From DAOSEK01 sp035363095 (GTDB taxonomy: Archaea > Nanobdellota > Nanobdellia > Woesearchaeales > UBA119), in NCBI GenBank assembly GCA_035363095.1, contig DAOSEK010000003.1:1-64000 (forward strand): a DNA stretch of 64,000 nucleotides, written 5' to 3'. Of this stretch, positions 34,994 to 44,600 are shown one piece after another. Each line of letters opens with the position of its first letter. The first letter of the stretch is position 1. Position numbers and translations under genes: made by a program. The notes beneath the pieces were generated by a model. That model was not told the DNA's origin. It did no database searches and saw only the letters and a list, made by a program, of their open reading frames with translations.

Positions 34994-35710
34994 ATGAAAA
35001 AAATAGAAAAGATATTTGTGTTTTTGGTGGTGGCAGTGGCCTTTTGCACTGTGTTTGCGTTGGCAGAACCTTATGGAGCAGATGATGTAAGTTATGTTAC
35101 ATCTTCAAGATATAATACCAGTGCAATCTCTCCAGATTCTATTGAGGCAATAGCTGGAAATGTTACAGAAATAACACTTAATGCAACAACAGTAACAACA
35201 TCTTGGCAGGGTTTTTACGGAAATGTTACGGGAAACATAATATTAGCAGATTCCAGCGGGAATAATTTTTATGATTGGAACCTAACAAATCCATCAGGAC
35301 AGGTATATGCAAGCAGATCAAATGCTGTTACGTGGGCAAGTATCGCTTGTATAACTCCAGTATTACTTTCTGGAGAGGAAACCTATCTAGGACAAACTTC
35401 TGATGATGGAGACAGTGTTACAAATACTTATACCCTGACAAATCATCCTTGGTTTTTATCTGGTACAACCAACATAACTGGTTGCAATGCAACTAAAGCA
35501 TATGATTCTACTGGAGGTCCAGGAGCAGATAGTTTTTGGCAGGTTTTATTGAGCGATGGTGTAAATACGGTATATAGCACTATTCTTGAGGATGGCCTCA
35601 CAAACGGGTTTAACAATGCTCCTTGGCATTTTGAGTTATTAGTTGGTGAGAATGGAAAAACCGGTAACGAAGGTTCAACACCTTATTACTTTTATGTAGA
35701 ATTACAATAA
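34994..35710 (+). CDS. Secreted surface protein, paralogue A
   Basis: Signal peptide at residues 1-25 (IFVFLVVAVAFCTVFALA), then about 210 residues of beta-rich, Asn/Thr/Ser-rich sequence with several N-glycosylation sequons (GNVTEIT, NATTV, GNVTGNI, NITGCNAT). No C-terminal anchor. Paralogue of the products at 35877-36617 and 45225-45962; all three share WQGF/WKAYVGNVTG, then (D)(S/A)SGxxxYxW, a GxVYxSR motif followed by xWxxIxC, a gap, a second Cys (GCNAT/SCRAI), and a final YYFxxE. Two conserved Cys may form a disulphide. GGGAGGG lies 7 nt before the ATG. Function likely in the cell envelope; family name unknown to me. Confidence 0.82.
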   Translation: MKKIEKIFVFLVVAVAFCTVFALAEPYGADDVSYVTSSRYNTSAISPDSIEAIAGNVTEITLNATTVTTSWQGFYGNVTGNIILADSSGNNFYDWNLTNPSGQVYASRSNAVTWASIACITPVLLSGEETYLGQTSDDGDSVTNTYTLTNHPWFLSGTTNITGCNATKAYDSTGGPGADSFWQVLLSDGVNTVYSTILEDGLTNGFNNAPWHFELLVGENGKTGNEGSTPYYFYVELQ

Positions 35711-35876
35711 ATTGGTTTTTATTTTTTTATGGTTTTTATTGTTTTTTTAAATTGTATTTTTTTATTTTTTATTGAATGTGTTTGTAGGATTTTATAATTT
35801 TAAGGGTTTGATTGTTTGGTTAATAATGAATTTGCACTCATGCTTATGATTAATTTAAATTAAAAAAAATAAGGAA

Positions 35877-36617
35877 GTGATTAAAATTAAAGTCAAAAAA
35901 ACAAGAATTATTAGATTTTTAACTATGTTTTGTGCGGTGGGTTTTATTTTTATGGTAGCATTATTTACCAAAGCAGACCCTTCAAGTGGAACAACAATTA
36001 GCAGTAATGTAACTGATAGTGGAAGAACTTATACCCCAGCAAACAGAACGGATCCTGGGGGAACAATTACAACTTTTTCTGTTGATGCTCAACAGCAAGA
36101 TACCAGATGGAAGGCTTATGTGGGAAATGTTACAGGAAGTTTAACTTTAGATGATAGTAATGGGATGACAATATATAATTGGACAGTGGGACTTGCAGAT
36201 ATTACAGGTGAAGTGTATTCTTCACGTGCTTCATCCATATCTTGGAGTCTTATAAGGTGTGCAAACACTACAATTGTTGCTTCAGAACAAACTACCTTAG
36301 GAATGAATTCATCTTCAGCAGATACTATCACAAAGACATTCAATGAAACTACTCATCCTCAATTTGTTACTGCAGGTAAAACCATTAGTTCAGGATGTAA
36401 TGCAACAGCAACCTATGTAAATGACCAAAGACAAGAACAAGCCTCAGCAACATTTCCGATAATTTTGTTAGATGATCAAACTAATTTAGTTTATACAACT
36501 TTAATGAATCGAAATTCAACAGGTTTTGATAACAGAAGGTATGATTTTCAGATGATTGTTGCAAATAATCCTGCAAGCACCACCACTTATTATTTTTTCG
36601 TAGAACTAGGTAATTAA
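35877..36617 (+). CDS. Secreted surface protein, paralogue B
   Basis: Hydrophobic signal segment FLTMFCAVGFIFMVALFTKA (about residues 14-33), then the same domain as paralogue A: TRWKAYVGNVTGSLTLDD, GEVYSSRASSISWSLIRC, GCNATATYVNDQRQEQASAT and the terminal TTYYFFVELGN. At least eight N-x-S/T sequons. The start is unclear: GTG 35877 overlaps the ribosome site GGAAGTGAT, while an ATT at 35886 sits exactly where this genome's ATG normally sits after GGTGAT. No other start codon precedes the signal segment in frame. Stop and the next ATG are 1 bp apart. Confidence 0.8.
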   Translation: MIKIKVKKTRIIRFLTMFCAVGFIFMVALFTKADPSSGTTISSNVTDSGRTYTPANRTDPGGTITTFSVDAQQQDTRWKAYVGNVTGSLTLDDSNGMTIYNWTVGLADITGEVYSSRASSISWSLIRCANTTIVASEQTTLGMNSSSADTITKTFNETTHPQFVTAGKTISSGCNATATYVNDQRQEQASATFPIILLDDQTNLVYTTLMNRNSTGFDNRRYDFQMIVANNPASTTTYYFFVELGN

Positions 36618-36618
36618 A

Positions 36619-37524
36619 ATGCAAAGTCGTGAAGCAATTAGGAATGTGTATAAGTTAGCATTTTTGTTAATTTTAATTTTCACGTTATTCTTTGCATTTT
36701 CAGGAATAGTGGCGTCTTATAACTACGAACACGTAAATGTTACATCAAAGGTTAATGTAACTAACGCAGGTCCAGAGATATTAAATACATACATTAGTTC
36801 ACCAGTGGTATTAAATGCCGGCACTACAAAAATTGTTTATTGTAATGCAACAATAAGAGATTGGAACGGATTTGGAGATATAGATAATGTTAATGCTACT
36901 TTTTATTATCACTTGAATAATTCACATGATCCTGACGATAATAATGTACATTATACAAACGGTTCTTGTGAAGCAATATCAGATGATGGAGTATACATCG
37001 CAAATTATTCGTGTTCATTTGAGGTTTATTATTATGCGAATAACGGAACTTGGAGATGCAATATTTCTGCAAATGATAGTTATTCTTATAATGCCTCAAA
37101 CACTACATCAAATGCTACAATAAATGCACTTTATGCTTTGAATGTTACAGATGTAATAGATTACGGAGATCTTTCTGTTACTGATACTAGTGGAAATATC
37201 ACTGCAACAGTAACAAATTTTGGTAATGTTCCAATTAATGTAAGTGTTTTGGGATATGGCGTTACACAAGGTGATGGTGTAGGGTTAGTTTGTGAGTATG
37301 GTTCAAACATAAGTGTTGAGAATCAAAGATTTTCAGGAGCATTAGTCAGTTGGGATGATAAGACATTGCTTGGAACAGAAAATAAGGATGTAGAGATTAC
37401 AATTGGAAAACAAACCGAACCTTTAACTCAGATAACCGCTAATACATATTGGCAACTTTATGTCCCACCAAATCCTTTTGGTCTTTGTACGGGAACTATA
37501 AGATTCACAGCAACTACACCATAA
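36619..37524 (+). CDS. Sequon-rich secreted surface protein
   Basis: Signal segment at about residues 13-33 (LAFLLILIFTLFFAFSGIVA), then a beta-rich protein with about 17 N-x-S/T sequons in 270 residues (for example NVTSKVNVT, NYSCSF, NASNTTSNATINA), which implies dense glycosylation if the cell has the oligosaccharyl transferase. The first half has an Ig-like pattern with CNATIRDWNGFGDIDNVNAT, typical of archaeal surface beta-sandwich domains; the second half has DVIDYGDLSVTDTSGNITA. Not a clear paralogue of A and B. It starts 1 bp after their stop, so it is translationally coupled in the same operon. Confidence 0.8.
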   Translation: MQSREAIRNVYKLAFLLILIFTLFFAFSGIVASYNYEHVNVTSKVNVTNAGPEILNTYISSPVVLNAGTTKIVYCNATIRDWNGFGDIDNVNATFYYHLNNSHDPDDNNVHYTNGSCEAISDDGVYIANYSCSFEVYYYANNGTWRCNISANDSYSYNASNTTSNATINALYALNVTDVIDYGDLSVTDTSGNITATVTNFGNVPINVSVLGYGVTQGDGVGLVCEYGSNISVENQRFSGALVSWDDKTLLGTENKDVEITIGKQTEPLTQITANTYWQLYVPPNPFGLCTGTIRFTATTP

Positions 37525-37627
37525 AAGGTTAGCTATTTTTGTTTTGAAAAGATTGAATCTCACTGGTCTTTGAGGGTCTCTGATTTTTTGTTTTTAGCTC
37601 TTTAATTAATTTGTTACAATATTTTAA

Positions 37628-37772
37628 ATTCAACAACCTCACCTTAAAGGGCGAGGCATGTTGGTAATATAAAAGCATGCACTGTGTTAAAGCAAGGTTG
37701 TTGATTACAAAAAAACGTACCGAGTCATCATGTTGAAACACGAGGTGTGCTTTTCTATTAATAAATAATCTT
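37628..37772 (-). repeat. Dispersed hairpin repeat, copy 11 (core only)
   Basis: AACCTCACCTTAAAGGGCGAGGC, TTGGTAATATAAAAGCATGC, GCAAGGTTGTTGATTAC and CATCATGTTGAAACACGAGG with GTGCTTTTC. Only the core is kept. It interrupts the surface-protein locus between two plus-strand genes and is the one copy whose orientation is opposite to both of its neighbours. Confidence 0.85.
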
Positions 37773-37795
37773 ACATTAATAGTCAAGGGGATTTT

Positions 37796-39004
37796 ATGAG
37801 CGATAATTATAGGTTTACAAGAATTGTTAATATGCAGATTGTACTAGTGGTTTTTTTGATAATTTTTGCAAACTTTGGAGTATCTGCATTATTAGGAGTT
37901 AATAGGGTTAGTTTGACTTATAATGATGTTTTAAGAGGGGGATATGCACAGGATAATGTAGTTATAACAATTGGAAGTGATGAATTAATACCTGTAAATT
38001 TTGAGGCTAAAGGAGATATTAAAGAATGGATACGTTTTGAGCCTTTGGATGGCCCTTTACTTGTAAATAAAGATAATAGTGGCATGCTAAAAATAATTGT
38101 AGAGCCCCCTATTGATTCTAGAGTAGGAGCTTATGAAGGGAAGGTGCTCATTACTACGGGTTCATTAGGCCGAGTTGAATCCGAGATGGGCTCAAGTGTC
38201 GAGGTTGCCTTTGAATTGAAGATTGTAGTGATTATATCTGATACTCAGATCTTATCATGCAACTCTGGCGGATTTGAGATAAAAGACTCTGAGATTGGAC
38301 AACCTAATGAATTTTTTGCAACAATTATGAATAATGGCAATGTGAGAATTAAACCATTTATTGAATTTAAAATTTTTGACCAATTGCAAGAACAAGAGAT
38401 ACTAAGTACGTCATATTTATCTAAAAATGAAATATTACCCACTACATCTCAAGAGATTATTGATTTTATAGAGTTAAATCTTTCAAAAGGACAGTACTGG
38501 GTTGAGATTAAAAGTTCTGAATGCAGTGGAGATGGTGCACTTAGAACTTTTTCTATACTTGAGAAAGGAGAAATTGGTGATGTTGGCGAGTTTGTGAGAA
38601 TAGATAATTTGCCTTGGGCAAGTACTAAAGAGTTAATCCCTATTGTCGCTCATTTCAGAAATAGAGGAGAGAGAAGTGTGTCTGCACAATTTAAAGGAAC
38701 TATTAGTAAGGATGGTAAAATTGTCCAAGTTTTAGAATCTGATATTTTAACCGTTGCACCACAGGAAACAGTACCTATTGAAATGTTTTTTAGCCCAAAA
38801 GATATTGGTCAGTACAAAATTAATGGCAGGGTATACTACAACAACAAAATTACCTTTCAAAAGGGTTCTATTATTAATGTTAATCCATCTAATTCATTGG
38901 AAGAATCAAATGGGGAATTTATGTTAAGTATAATTTTATCGGTAATAATTGTAATTATAGCAGTATTTGTTTTCTTGATAATAAAAAGGAAAAAAAATAA
39001 ATGA
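37796..39004 (+). CDS. Surface protein with C-terminal membrane anchor
   Basis: Signal segment (about residues 13-32, IVLVVFLIIFANFGVSALLG), three beta-sandwich-like regions (residues about 33-350; DNVVITIGSDELIPVNFEA, MNNGNVRIKPFIEFKIFD, FRNRGERSVSAQFKGTIS resemble NEW1/CARDB-type repeats that sit in archaeal S-layer-like proteins) and a C-terminal membrane helix SIILSVIIVIIAVFVFLIIK followed by a basic KRKKNK stop-transfer tail. It is therefore anchored with its body outside. It could hold or scaffold the secreted paralogues encoded upstream. AAGGGG precedes ATG 37796. Confidence 0.8.
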   Translation: MSDNYRFTRIVNMQIVLVVFLIIFANFGVSALLGVNRVSLTYNDVLRGGYAQDNVVITIGSDELIPVNFEAKGDIKEWIRFEPLDGPLLVNKDNSGMLKIIVEPPIDSRVGAYEGKVLITTGSLGRVESEMGSSVEVAFELKIVVIISDTQILSCNSGGFEIKDSEIGQPNEFFATIMNNGNVRIKPFIEFKIFDQLQEQEILSTSYLSKNEILPTTSQEIIDFIELNLSKGQYWVEIKSSECSGDGALRTFSILEKGEIGDVGEFVRIDNLPWASTKELIPIVAHFRNRGERSVSAQFKGTISKDGKIVQVLESDILTVAPQETVPIEMFFSPKDIGQYKINGRVYYNNKITFQKGSIINVNPSNSLEESNGEFMLSIILSVIIVIIAVFVFLIIKRKKNK

Positions 39005-39070
39005 AGCCTTTAAAGCATAAATGTCCTATGCATCTAGCAGATATTAGAGATTTTTCTTTGGGTTAATCTA
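39005..39070 (-). repeat. Relic of the dispersed repeat (copy 12)
   Basis: AAAGCATAAATGTCCTATGCATCTAGCAGATATTAGAG keeps the order (GCATAAATG, ATCTNGCAGATA) of the outer module but no intact hairpin. It lies between the convergent ends of the anchored surface gene and the beta-propeller gene. Confidence 0.45.
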
Positions 39071-39196
39071 TCTTATATTAGTTTGAATACTTAGTTTGAT
39101 CTCAAATACCAACACCCGCGAATAAAGGACTTCTCTAGATTAAAGTATGTAAATATTAGGATTTTAAAATATAAAATTATTAAAAAAAACATACTT

Positions 39197-41344
39197 TCAG
39201 TAAATTTTTATGTTCTCAGGCGTATGTTGTAGTGAAATGTTTTTTACTGAGCTTAGGTCTTCTAATGAGTTAATTCTTAAAAGATTTAATGATTTGGTAT
39301 AAAGCAAATCTTCAATGTATAAACTTCTTTCTACACCTGCACCTAAGTATCTATTAGCACCAGTGGAGTGGTCTATTAAACCTCTTAGTGTTATTGAGTC
39401 TTTACTTATATTGTATACTAAAGCACCATTATAATTTTCAGAGGTTTTCTCATAGTTATAGTTATATCCTGGGATTACCAAGAGGTTTTTTTCTCTTGAA
39501 AACAAGAATGCTTTGTGTTCGTAAAGAGCAGTGGAATCTGAGTAACGCTCTTCTGATAAATAACTTGCAATCTCTTTAGGTTGCGATACATCACTTACAT
39601 CAAAAAGCGATATTTTAAGCCCTTTGATTCTGCCGGTTTGTGTTGCATCTTTTCCAATCCCAATTATTGTTGATTCATCATAAGGATGTAGATAGTTTGA
39701 AAACCCTGGAATTTTTAACTGACCTAACTCTTTGATTTCAAAAGGGTCTGATAAATCAATTACAAAGAATGGATCTATTTGCTTAAAGGTAACCATATAG
39801 AGCTTATCCGCAATAAACCTTGTTGAATATATTCTTTCATCCTCAGCAAGACCATCTAGTTTATCAAGAATTTTAAGGTTTTTATCAAGTGTATATATTT
39901 GATTTGTTGAAACTTTTCTTGAGGTGTCATAACTAGACCATCTAGGGCTTAATGTCGTTGCAATCCTGAATACTTCGTTATATTCATCCATGGAAAATTG
40001 ATTAATTATACTTCCTGCAACCTTATTATTTGCACTAGGAGTTATTTCACCTTTTTCAACTGAGATCTTATTGATTACCGTAAATTCAAAGGCCTCAAAA
40101 TCCTGAAGTTTCTTTTTTATTTCTTCTTCAAGCATATCTTCTATTTCTTCTTGTTTATCAGGATCAAGAGAATTGAAATAATCGTTATATACATTAAGTA
40201 TCTTATATCTTTTTTCGTAGAGAGTAAGCACATCATTATCAGTAGCCTTTACTTTTTCGATGTATGTTTTTTGTTTATCTGTTAATTTGTCTTTGAACAA
40301 CTCAATTGTCAAGTCTTGCTTTAACTCGTACTCATTGATATATTTGGTATATGTTATATATATGTTTTCTTGGGACATGTATATGTTTTGAGAGCCTTCA
40401 ACCAAGAACGATTTTGATTTGATTTGATTGTCTGGTTTTGCTATATTTAGAGAACTAATTGTAACAAAAATAGGGTTATCGTAAGGTATTGGGTAATAGT
40501 AAAGATTTGATACATCAACCTGTTTTGGTGTCATTCCCTCGTAATATATAGGAATTGGGTAATCTCTTCGATATGAAGGATAAGTCGTTGTTAAAAAATA
40601 TATATAACCTTGCGACATCCTTGAATTAAAGTAGTTTCCTTCAAATTTATACTCAGCCGTAAGGACTGGTGCTGACCTATCAGCGATATCATAAAGTTCA
40701 AAAAAACTGAATTGTTGATTTGGAATATATGCATCTATCGATCTTATAAAAGGGTCATTTCTTCCAATGTTTCCAAAGACTGCTAGATTATCTTCATAAA
40801 TGAAAAGACCAGCTGGAGAGTTATTAAATTTAATTGTAGATATTACTTTGGCATCTTCTCCAGGATATGCCTTGATGATATATAGTATGTTTTTTGAAAT
40901 GGTGTATATGTAATTGCCATCTGTTTTAAGTATATCTCCTTCATCAATTCCTGTAACCTGCACATTTGTTTCAGAGTAGTCTAAAGATTCTCCTTTAGCA
41001 ACACTTGCTTGAGAAAGAACCATTGAACTATCACTTGCAAGTGAATCCATTGAAAAAGAACTTTCCATGTTTCTTAAATATGGATAAGCATAGTAATCTT
41101 GATTAGAATTTCGATTTAAAAATTCGAAAACTTCTTCAGCAGACTTAAATTGTAGTGCTTTTAGGTCTTTAGATTTTGCTAGATTTTCAAATGTATATTC
41201 TTTTGTTAATCCAGATGGATTCTTTGAAATTGTGATGGTGTTTACACAGGAACTAAAAATAAAGCCCCCTATTAAAATTATAGCTAATACAAAAATTAGA
41301 TTTGTTTTTTGAATACTTTTTTCATTCATAATCGTTTTATCCAT
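39197..41344 (-). CDS. Secreted beta-propeller protein (PF09826-type), possible lipoprotein
   Basis: N-terminal hydrophobic segment IFVLAIILIGGFIFSSC with a lipobox-like FSSC (Cys near residue 33), so it may be lipid-anchored or released. The body matches the archaeal C-terminal beta-propeller family: DYSETNVQVTGIDEGDILKT, GNYIYTISKNILYII, LFIYEDNLAVFGN and repeated blades such as IADKLYMVTFKQIDPFFVID. Members often carry dockerin or are membrane bound; their role is unknown. ATG 41344 follows AAAGGTGATT. A coiled-coil-like insertion (about residues 335-400, TDNDVLTLYEKRYKILNVYN) interrupts the propeller. It lies opposite to the surface locus. Confidence 0.87.
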   Translation of the reverse strand: MDKTIMNEKSIQKTNLIFVLAIILIGGFIFSSCVNTITISKNPSGLTKEYTFENLAKSKDLKALQFKSAEEVFEFLNRNSNQDYYAYPYLRNMESSFSMDSLASDSSMVLSQASVAKGESLDYSETNVQVTGIDEGDILKTDGNYIYTISKNILYIIKAYPGEDAKVISTIKFNNSPAGLFIYEDNLAVFGNIGRNDPFIRSIDAYIPNQQFSFFELYDIADRSAPVLTAEYKFEGNYFNSRMSQGYIYFLTTTYPSYRRDYPIPIYYEGMTPKQVDVSNLYYYPIPYDNPIFVTISSLNIAKPDNQIKSKSFLVEGSQNIYMSQENIYITYTKYINEYELKQDLTIELFKDKLTDKQKTYIEKVKATDNDVLTLYEKRYKILNVYNDYFNSLDPDKQEEIEDMLEEEIKKKLQDFEAFEFTVINKISVEKGEITPSANNKVAGSIINQFSMDEYNEVFRIATTLSPRWSSYDTSRKVSTNQIYTLDKNLKILDKLDGLAEDERIYSTRFIADKLYMVTFKQIDPFFVIDLSDPFEIKELGQLKIPGFSNYLHPYDESTIIGIGKDATQTGRIKGLKISLFDVSDVSQPKEIASYLSEERYSDSTALYEHKAFLFSREKNLLVIPGYNYNYEKTSENYNGALVYNISKDSITLRGLIDHSTGANRYLGAGVERSLYIEDLLYTKSLNLLRINSLEDLSSVKNISLQHTPENIKIY

Positions 41345-41539
41345 TAAAATCACCTTTATGCTCTCTTTGATTGGAGCTTATTAAATTTAATGGTTTAATC
41401 AATTATTTGTAATTTAAATATGTGTTGTATAACTTCTAATATCATTGAAGTGATTTTTAGCAAGAAAGTGATATTGGCAGTATTGTGTGGGTTATACATT
41501 TATCAGGATTACTTCAATCTTTCTATATTAATAATTAAT

Positions 41540-42112
41540 GAGAAACCTTAAAGCATAAATGCCTTAGGTGTCTTGCAGATAGTTAAATGTTTTCCTTGCT
41601 TAAATTTCTAATTGTTAATCGTTAAGTGAACCCATCTCTTCTTACATAGGACCCAAAAGGTCAAGATGTGTAAAATGAGCTAGACTTCGCAATAATGAAA
41701 ACCCTCTGAATAAATGAAAGGTGACTTGCGAATACTCAAGGTTAATCGTTTAGTGAATCCATTTCTTCAAACTTCAGGCCCAAAGACCAAACCTCAAGAC
41801 CAAAGTATGGGAATGAACTGGATTTCATGAAATGAAAAACCTCGGCATAAATGCTCCAGTTATCTCGCGAATAGTTGAGGTTAATCCTTGCATGAATCCG
41901 TCTATTCAAACCTTAGGCCTCAAAACCAAAGTATGCGAAGTGATGCTGGATTTCACGAAATGGAAAATCAACAATCTCTCCCTAAAAGGCGAGCTATGTG
42001 CTAATATAAAAGCATGCACTATATTTAGCAAGGTTGTTGATTACAAAAAAGCGTACAGAGTCCTCGTGTTTAAACACGATATCTCCTTCTCTATTAATCA
42101 ATGTAAATAAAA
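41540..42112 (-). repeat. Dispersed hairpin repeat, compound copy 13
   Basis: Three modules in tandem: a relic (41545-41660; AAACCTTAAAGCATAAATGCCTTAGG), a second (41690-41800; CCTCTGAATAAATGAAAGG, GAATCCATTTCTTC) and a nearly full element (41815-42112) with AACCTCGGCATAAATGCTCC, GTTAATCCTTGCATGAATCC, AATCTCTCCCTAAAAGGCGAGCT, ATATAAAAGCATGC, GCAAGGTTGTTGATTAC and CCTCGTGTTTAAACACGAT. It fills the divergent gap between the beta-propeller and DUF4870 genes. The 92-codon open frame inside it is a false ORF. The segment 41354-41539 is AT-rich with nothing named. Confidence 0.85.
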
Positions 42113-42307
42113 CATACTAGTACAAAAATTAATTATTTTAAAATTATATATTTGAACGCAGAATACAACTTAGAATATTTGGAATCTAATTAATAAAATC
42201 TAAAGGGATATTATTGAAAATGTTAGTTTTTTGCTCATAATTCAACTAAAAAAGAAAATATTTAAAAATAGAAAACACAAACGCTATTTATAAGAGGTGT
42301 TTTTAGT

Positions 42308-42646
42308 ATGGCTAAAAAGAAAGAAAATAATCAAAATGTGCTTGGGATGCTCTCCCATTTGCTGATTTTTGTTGCAGGATTTGTTGTTCCGCTTATCTTT
42401 TACCTAATATACAAGGAAGATAAAGCCAATAAGTTTGTTTCTGAGAACGCAAGACACGCTTTGAATTTTTGTATAAGTTTATTTATATATTGGATAGCAG
42501 TTTTTGTGTTATCTTTTGTTGTTATAGGTATTTTCCTTATGCCTGTGCTTGGAATATTTGCGTTTGTAGTAGTAATACTTGCAAGTGTTAAATCTTACAA
42601 AGGCGAGATATATAAATACCCTTTAGAGATTGAATTTATAAAATAA
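42308..42646 (+). CDS. DUF4870-family membrane protein
   Basis: Three membrane helices: MLSHLLIFVAGFVVPLIFYLIY, NFCISLFIYWIAVFVLSFVVIGI and LGIFAFVVVILASVKSY. ENARHALNFCISLFIYW and the final KGEIYKYPLEI are the DUF4870 signature (Tic20-like). Function is unknown. AGAGGTG lies 10 nt before the ATG. Length 112 is typical of the family. Confidence 0.9.
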   Translation: MAKKKENNQNVLGMLSHLLIFVAGFVVPLIFYLIYKEDKANKFVSENARHALNFCISLFIYWIAVFVLSFVVIGIFLMPVLGIFAFVVVILASVKSYKGEIYKYPLEIEFIK

Positions 42647-42726
42647 GAAAATAATTTTATTTTTTATTTATTTTTTTTAAGCTTCTGTTCATTTATAGCT
42701 CACATTGAATGCAAGAAATTTTAGTT

Positions 42727-43140
42727 TTATTCACCGATTATGTGGACTAAAACCCTTTTTCTTCTTTGTCCATCAAATTCACCATAAAATATTTGCTCCC
42801 AAGGACCGAATTCCATATTTCCTTCTTTTAGCGCAATTACCACTTCTCTTCCCATTATCATTCTCCAGTGATGGGCATAACCATTTGTCTCTCCGGTCTT
42901 ATTGTGTTCGTAGACTGAATCCTTCGAGGCTAAATTCTCAAGCCATTTCTCAAAATCCTTTAAAAGCCCTTTTTCTGCATCATTTATGAAAACTGATGCT
43001 GTAACGTGCATTGCATTCACTAATACTAACCCATTTTTAATTGAACTTTTCTGGATTATCTCATCAACCTTAGAAGTAATATTAGAGATTTCAATTTTCT
43101 TTTCGCTTGTTACATATATATATTCTGTGTGTGCCTTCAT
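42727..43140 (-). CDS. YjbQ/UPF0047 family protein
   Basis: A compact beta protein of 137 residues. VLVNAMHVTASVFINDAEKG, NGYAHHWRMIMGREVVIALK and GPWEQIFYGEFDGQRRKRV carry the conserved His, Asn, Glu and Gly-x-W-Q-x2-F-x-E-x-D-G-x-R motif of UPF0047. Some members show weak thiamine-phosphate-synthase activity, but the physiological role is not known. AAAAAGGTGATTT lies just before ATG 43140. Confidence 0.93.
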   Translation of the reverse strand: MKAHTEYIYVTSEKKIEISNITSKVDEIIQKSSIKNGLVLVNAMHVTASVFINDAEKGLLKDFEKWLENLASKDSVYEHNKTGETNGYAHHWRMIMGREVVIALKEGNMEFGPWEQIFYGEFDGQRRKRVLVHIIGE

Positions 43141-43531
43141 ATAAAATCACCTTTTTAATAAGCTATTATTTCCTTCAAATACTTTCTGATTAGTCTTATA
43201 TTATAAAACTTATTCTTTTTTGGCGTTATAAGAAATTACTGAATTTTCTATACTTGCGCCTTATACGCTAAATAAGCCCACAAAATGAATTTATTTACAT
43301 TTCTGTCTTCCAAGCAGAAGCATTATTTTAATATGTAGTGTTTCTTTTTGAACAGAGTATAATTTTTAGGATTAAATTAAGTGATAATGCGTCATAAAAC
43401 GGCATTTAGAGGTGGTGTTTTCTCATTTTGTTTAGGTAGATAAATGGATAAATTTGTTTAAAATATTATAAAATATGAACAAAAGCAACATAAACCTATA
43501 TAAATTATGATTTGACCCCATATTTTAAGAT
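43141..43531. other. Divergent spacer, promoter region only
   Basis: The gap between two divergent genes has a TATA-like TATATAAATT at 43497-43506 serving the PHP gene (centred about 30 nt before its ATG). No ORF, repeat or RNA gene is seen. Confidence 0.5.
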
Positions 43532-44497
43532 ATGAAGATAAAAAAAAGTCCAGGAATGAGCAGTAACCCGAAAGATAAAAATCGTTCTAAAGGTTTAATC
43601 AAGAGGATTACACTTTTGTCAGCAATAGGGCTTTCTTTTGCTGTTGGTTTTAACTTTATTTACGAAAAAGCAAAGTATGCACATTTTTTACTTAATAAGG
43701 AGAAATACATACAAGAGTATATACTTACTTCGTTTCATAGTCACTCTCAAACAGGAGGAGGTGATGGTTTTAGAAGTGTTGAATGGATAATAGAGAATGC
43801 TTATTTGGAGGGTTATGGTATTTATTCTATTACAGACCATGAACAGCCACCAGAATTGAATGCCCACGATACAATGTCTAAACTTGAAGAACTCGCAGAA
43901 ACCAACTTTGGGGATTTTGATGTTACCAAAGTTAATGAAACCACTTATAAAGTAACGCATCCAGATAAAGATCATGTGCTTTATGTTTTAAACGGCGCTG
44001 AAATAACTGTTAAACACGAAGGAAGGGACACTCATGTTTTGGGCATAGGAATTAGTAGTGTTCCTGATTCTTCAATGACTCTTGATGAAGTTTTAAGTAA
44101 TTTATCAAATCAAGGCGCTTTAATTGGAGCACCTCATCCAACTACAAAAATGGCTTTTGGATTAGGAGAAAATGCAGTAACTCAATACCAAGCATATTTT
44201 GATTTTTTAGAAGGCAATGGCTCTTTGCCTTTTCCTGTAAATATAATTAAAAATGGTACCGCAGAGAACTTAGCAAAAAAACTAAATATTCCTTACCTCA
44301 CACAAAGTGATGCGCATCTAACTACACTTTATTTTAACAAAGCCCTTGTAATGATTGAAAAAAGCGATACTTTTGATGAGAATAATATAGTTGGATTTCT
44401 TAAAGAACAAATAAGTGAAGGCAAGTATAAAAATGTATTAATTACTGTTGATAATCTTAAGTTGTATGAGTGGATTTTATTTGGCAAGCGTCAGTAG
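43532..44497 (+). CDS. Membrane-tethered PHP-domain phosphoesterase
   Basis: An N-terminal membrane helix (about residues 28-43, ITLLSAIGLSFAVGFNFI) is followed by a PHP domain: SFHSHSQTGGGDG (HxH metal site), GIYSITDHEQP (DH), GAEITVKHEGRDTHVLGIGI, GAPHPTTKMAFG and QSDAHLTTLYF (final DxH). These make up the trinuclear metal site of PHP phosphoesterases. The topology probably places the active site outside. The substrate is unknown; a phosphodiester in the cell envelope or a scavenged nucleotide would suit. TATA-like TATATAAATT supports the ATG. Confidence 0.87.
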   Translation: MKIKKSPGMSSNPKDKNRSKGLIKRITLLSAIGLSFAVGFNFIYEKAKYAHFLLNKEKYIQEYILTSFHSHSQTGGGDGFRSVEWIIENAYLEGYGIYSITDHEQPPELNAHDTMSKLEELAETNFGDFDVTKVNETTYKVTHPDKDHVLYVLNGAEITVKHEGRDTHVLGIGISSVPDSSMTLDEVLSNLSNQGALIGAPHPTTKMAFGLGENAVTQYQAYFDFLEGNGSLPFPVNIIKNGTAENLAKKLNIPYLTQSDAHLTTLYFNKALVMIEKSDTFDENNIVGFLKEQISEGKYKNVLITVDNLKLYEWILFGKRQ

Positions 44498-44600
44498 CCA
44501 ATCTCTGAATTAAGAGAATAAAGTTATTAGATTAAAAGGTTTTTATATATCATTTCTTTTAATACACAATCCTAAGCTAGTTAATTACGATGATAATAAT

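Noticed and set aside
37529..37786. 85-codon open frame on the minus strand
   Set aside because: Covers the repeat core and adjacent AT-rich spacer; no start signal.
41832..42110. 92-codon open frame on the plus strand
   Set aside because: Lies inside compound repeat copy 13; frame not preserved in the other copies.
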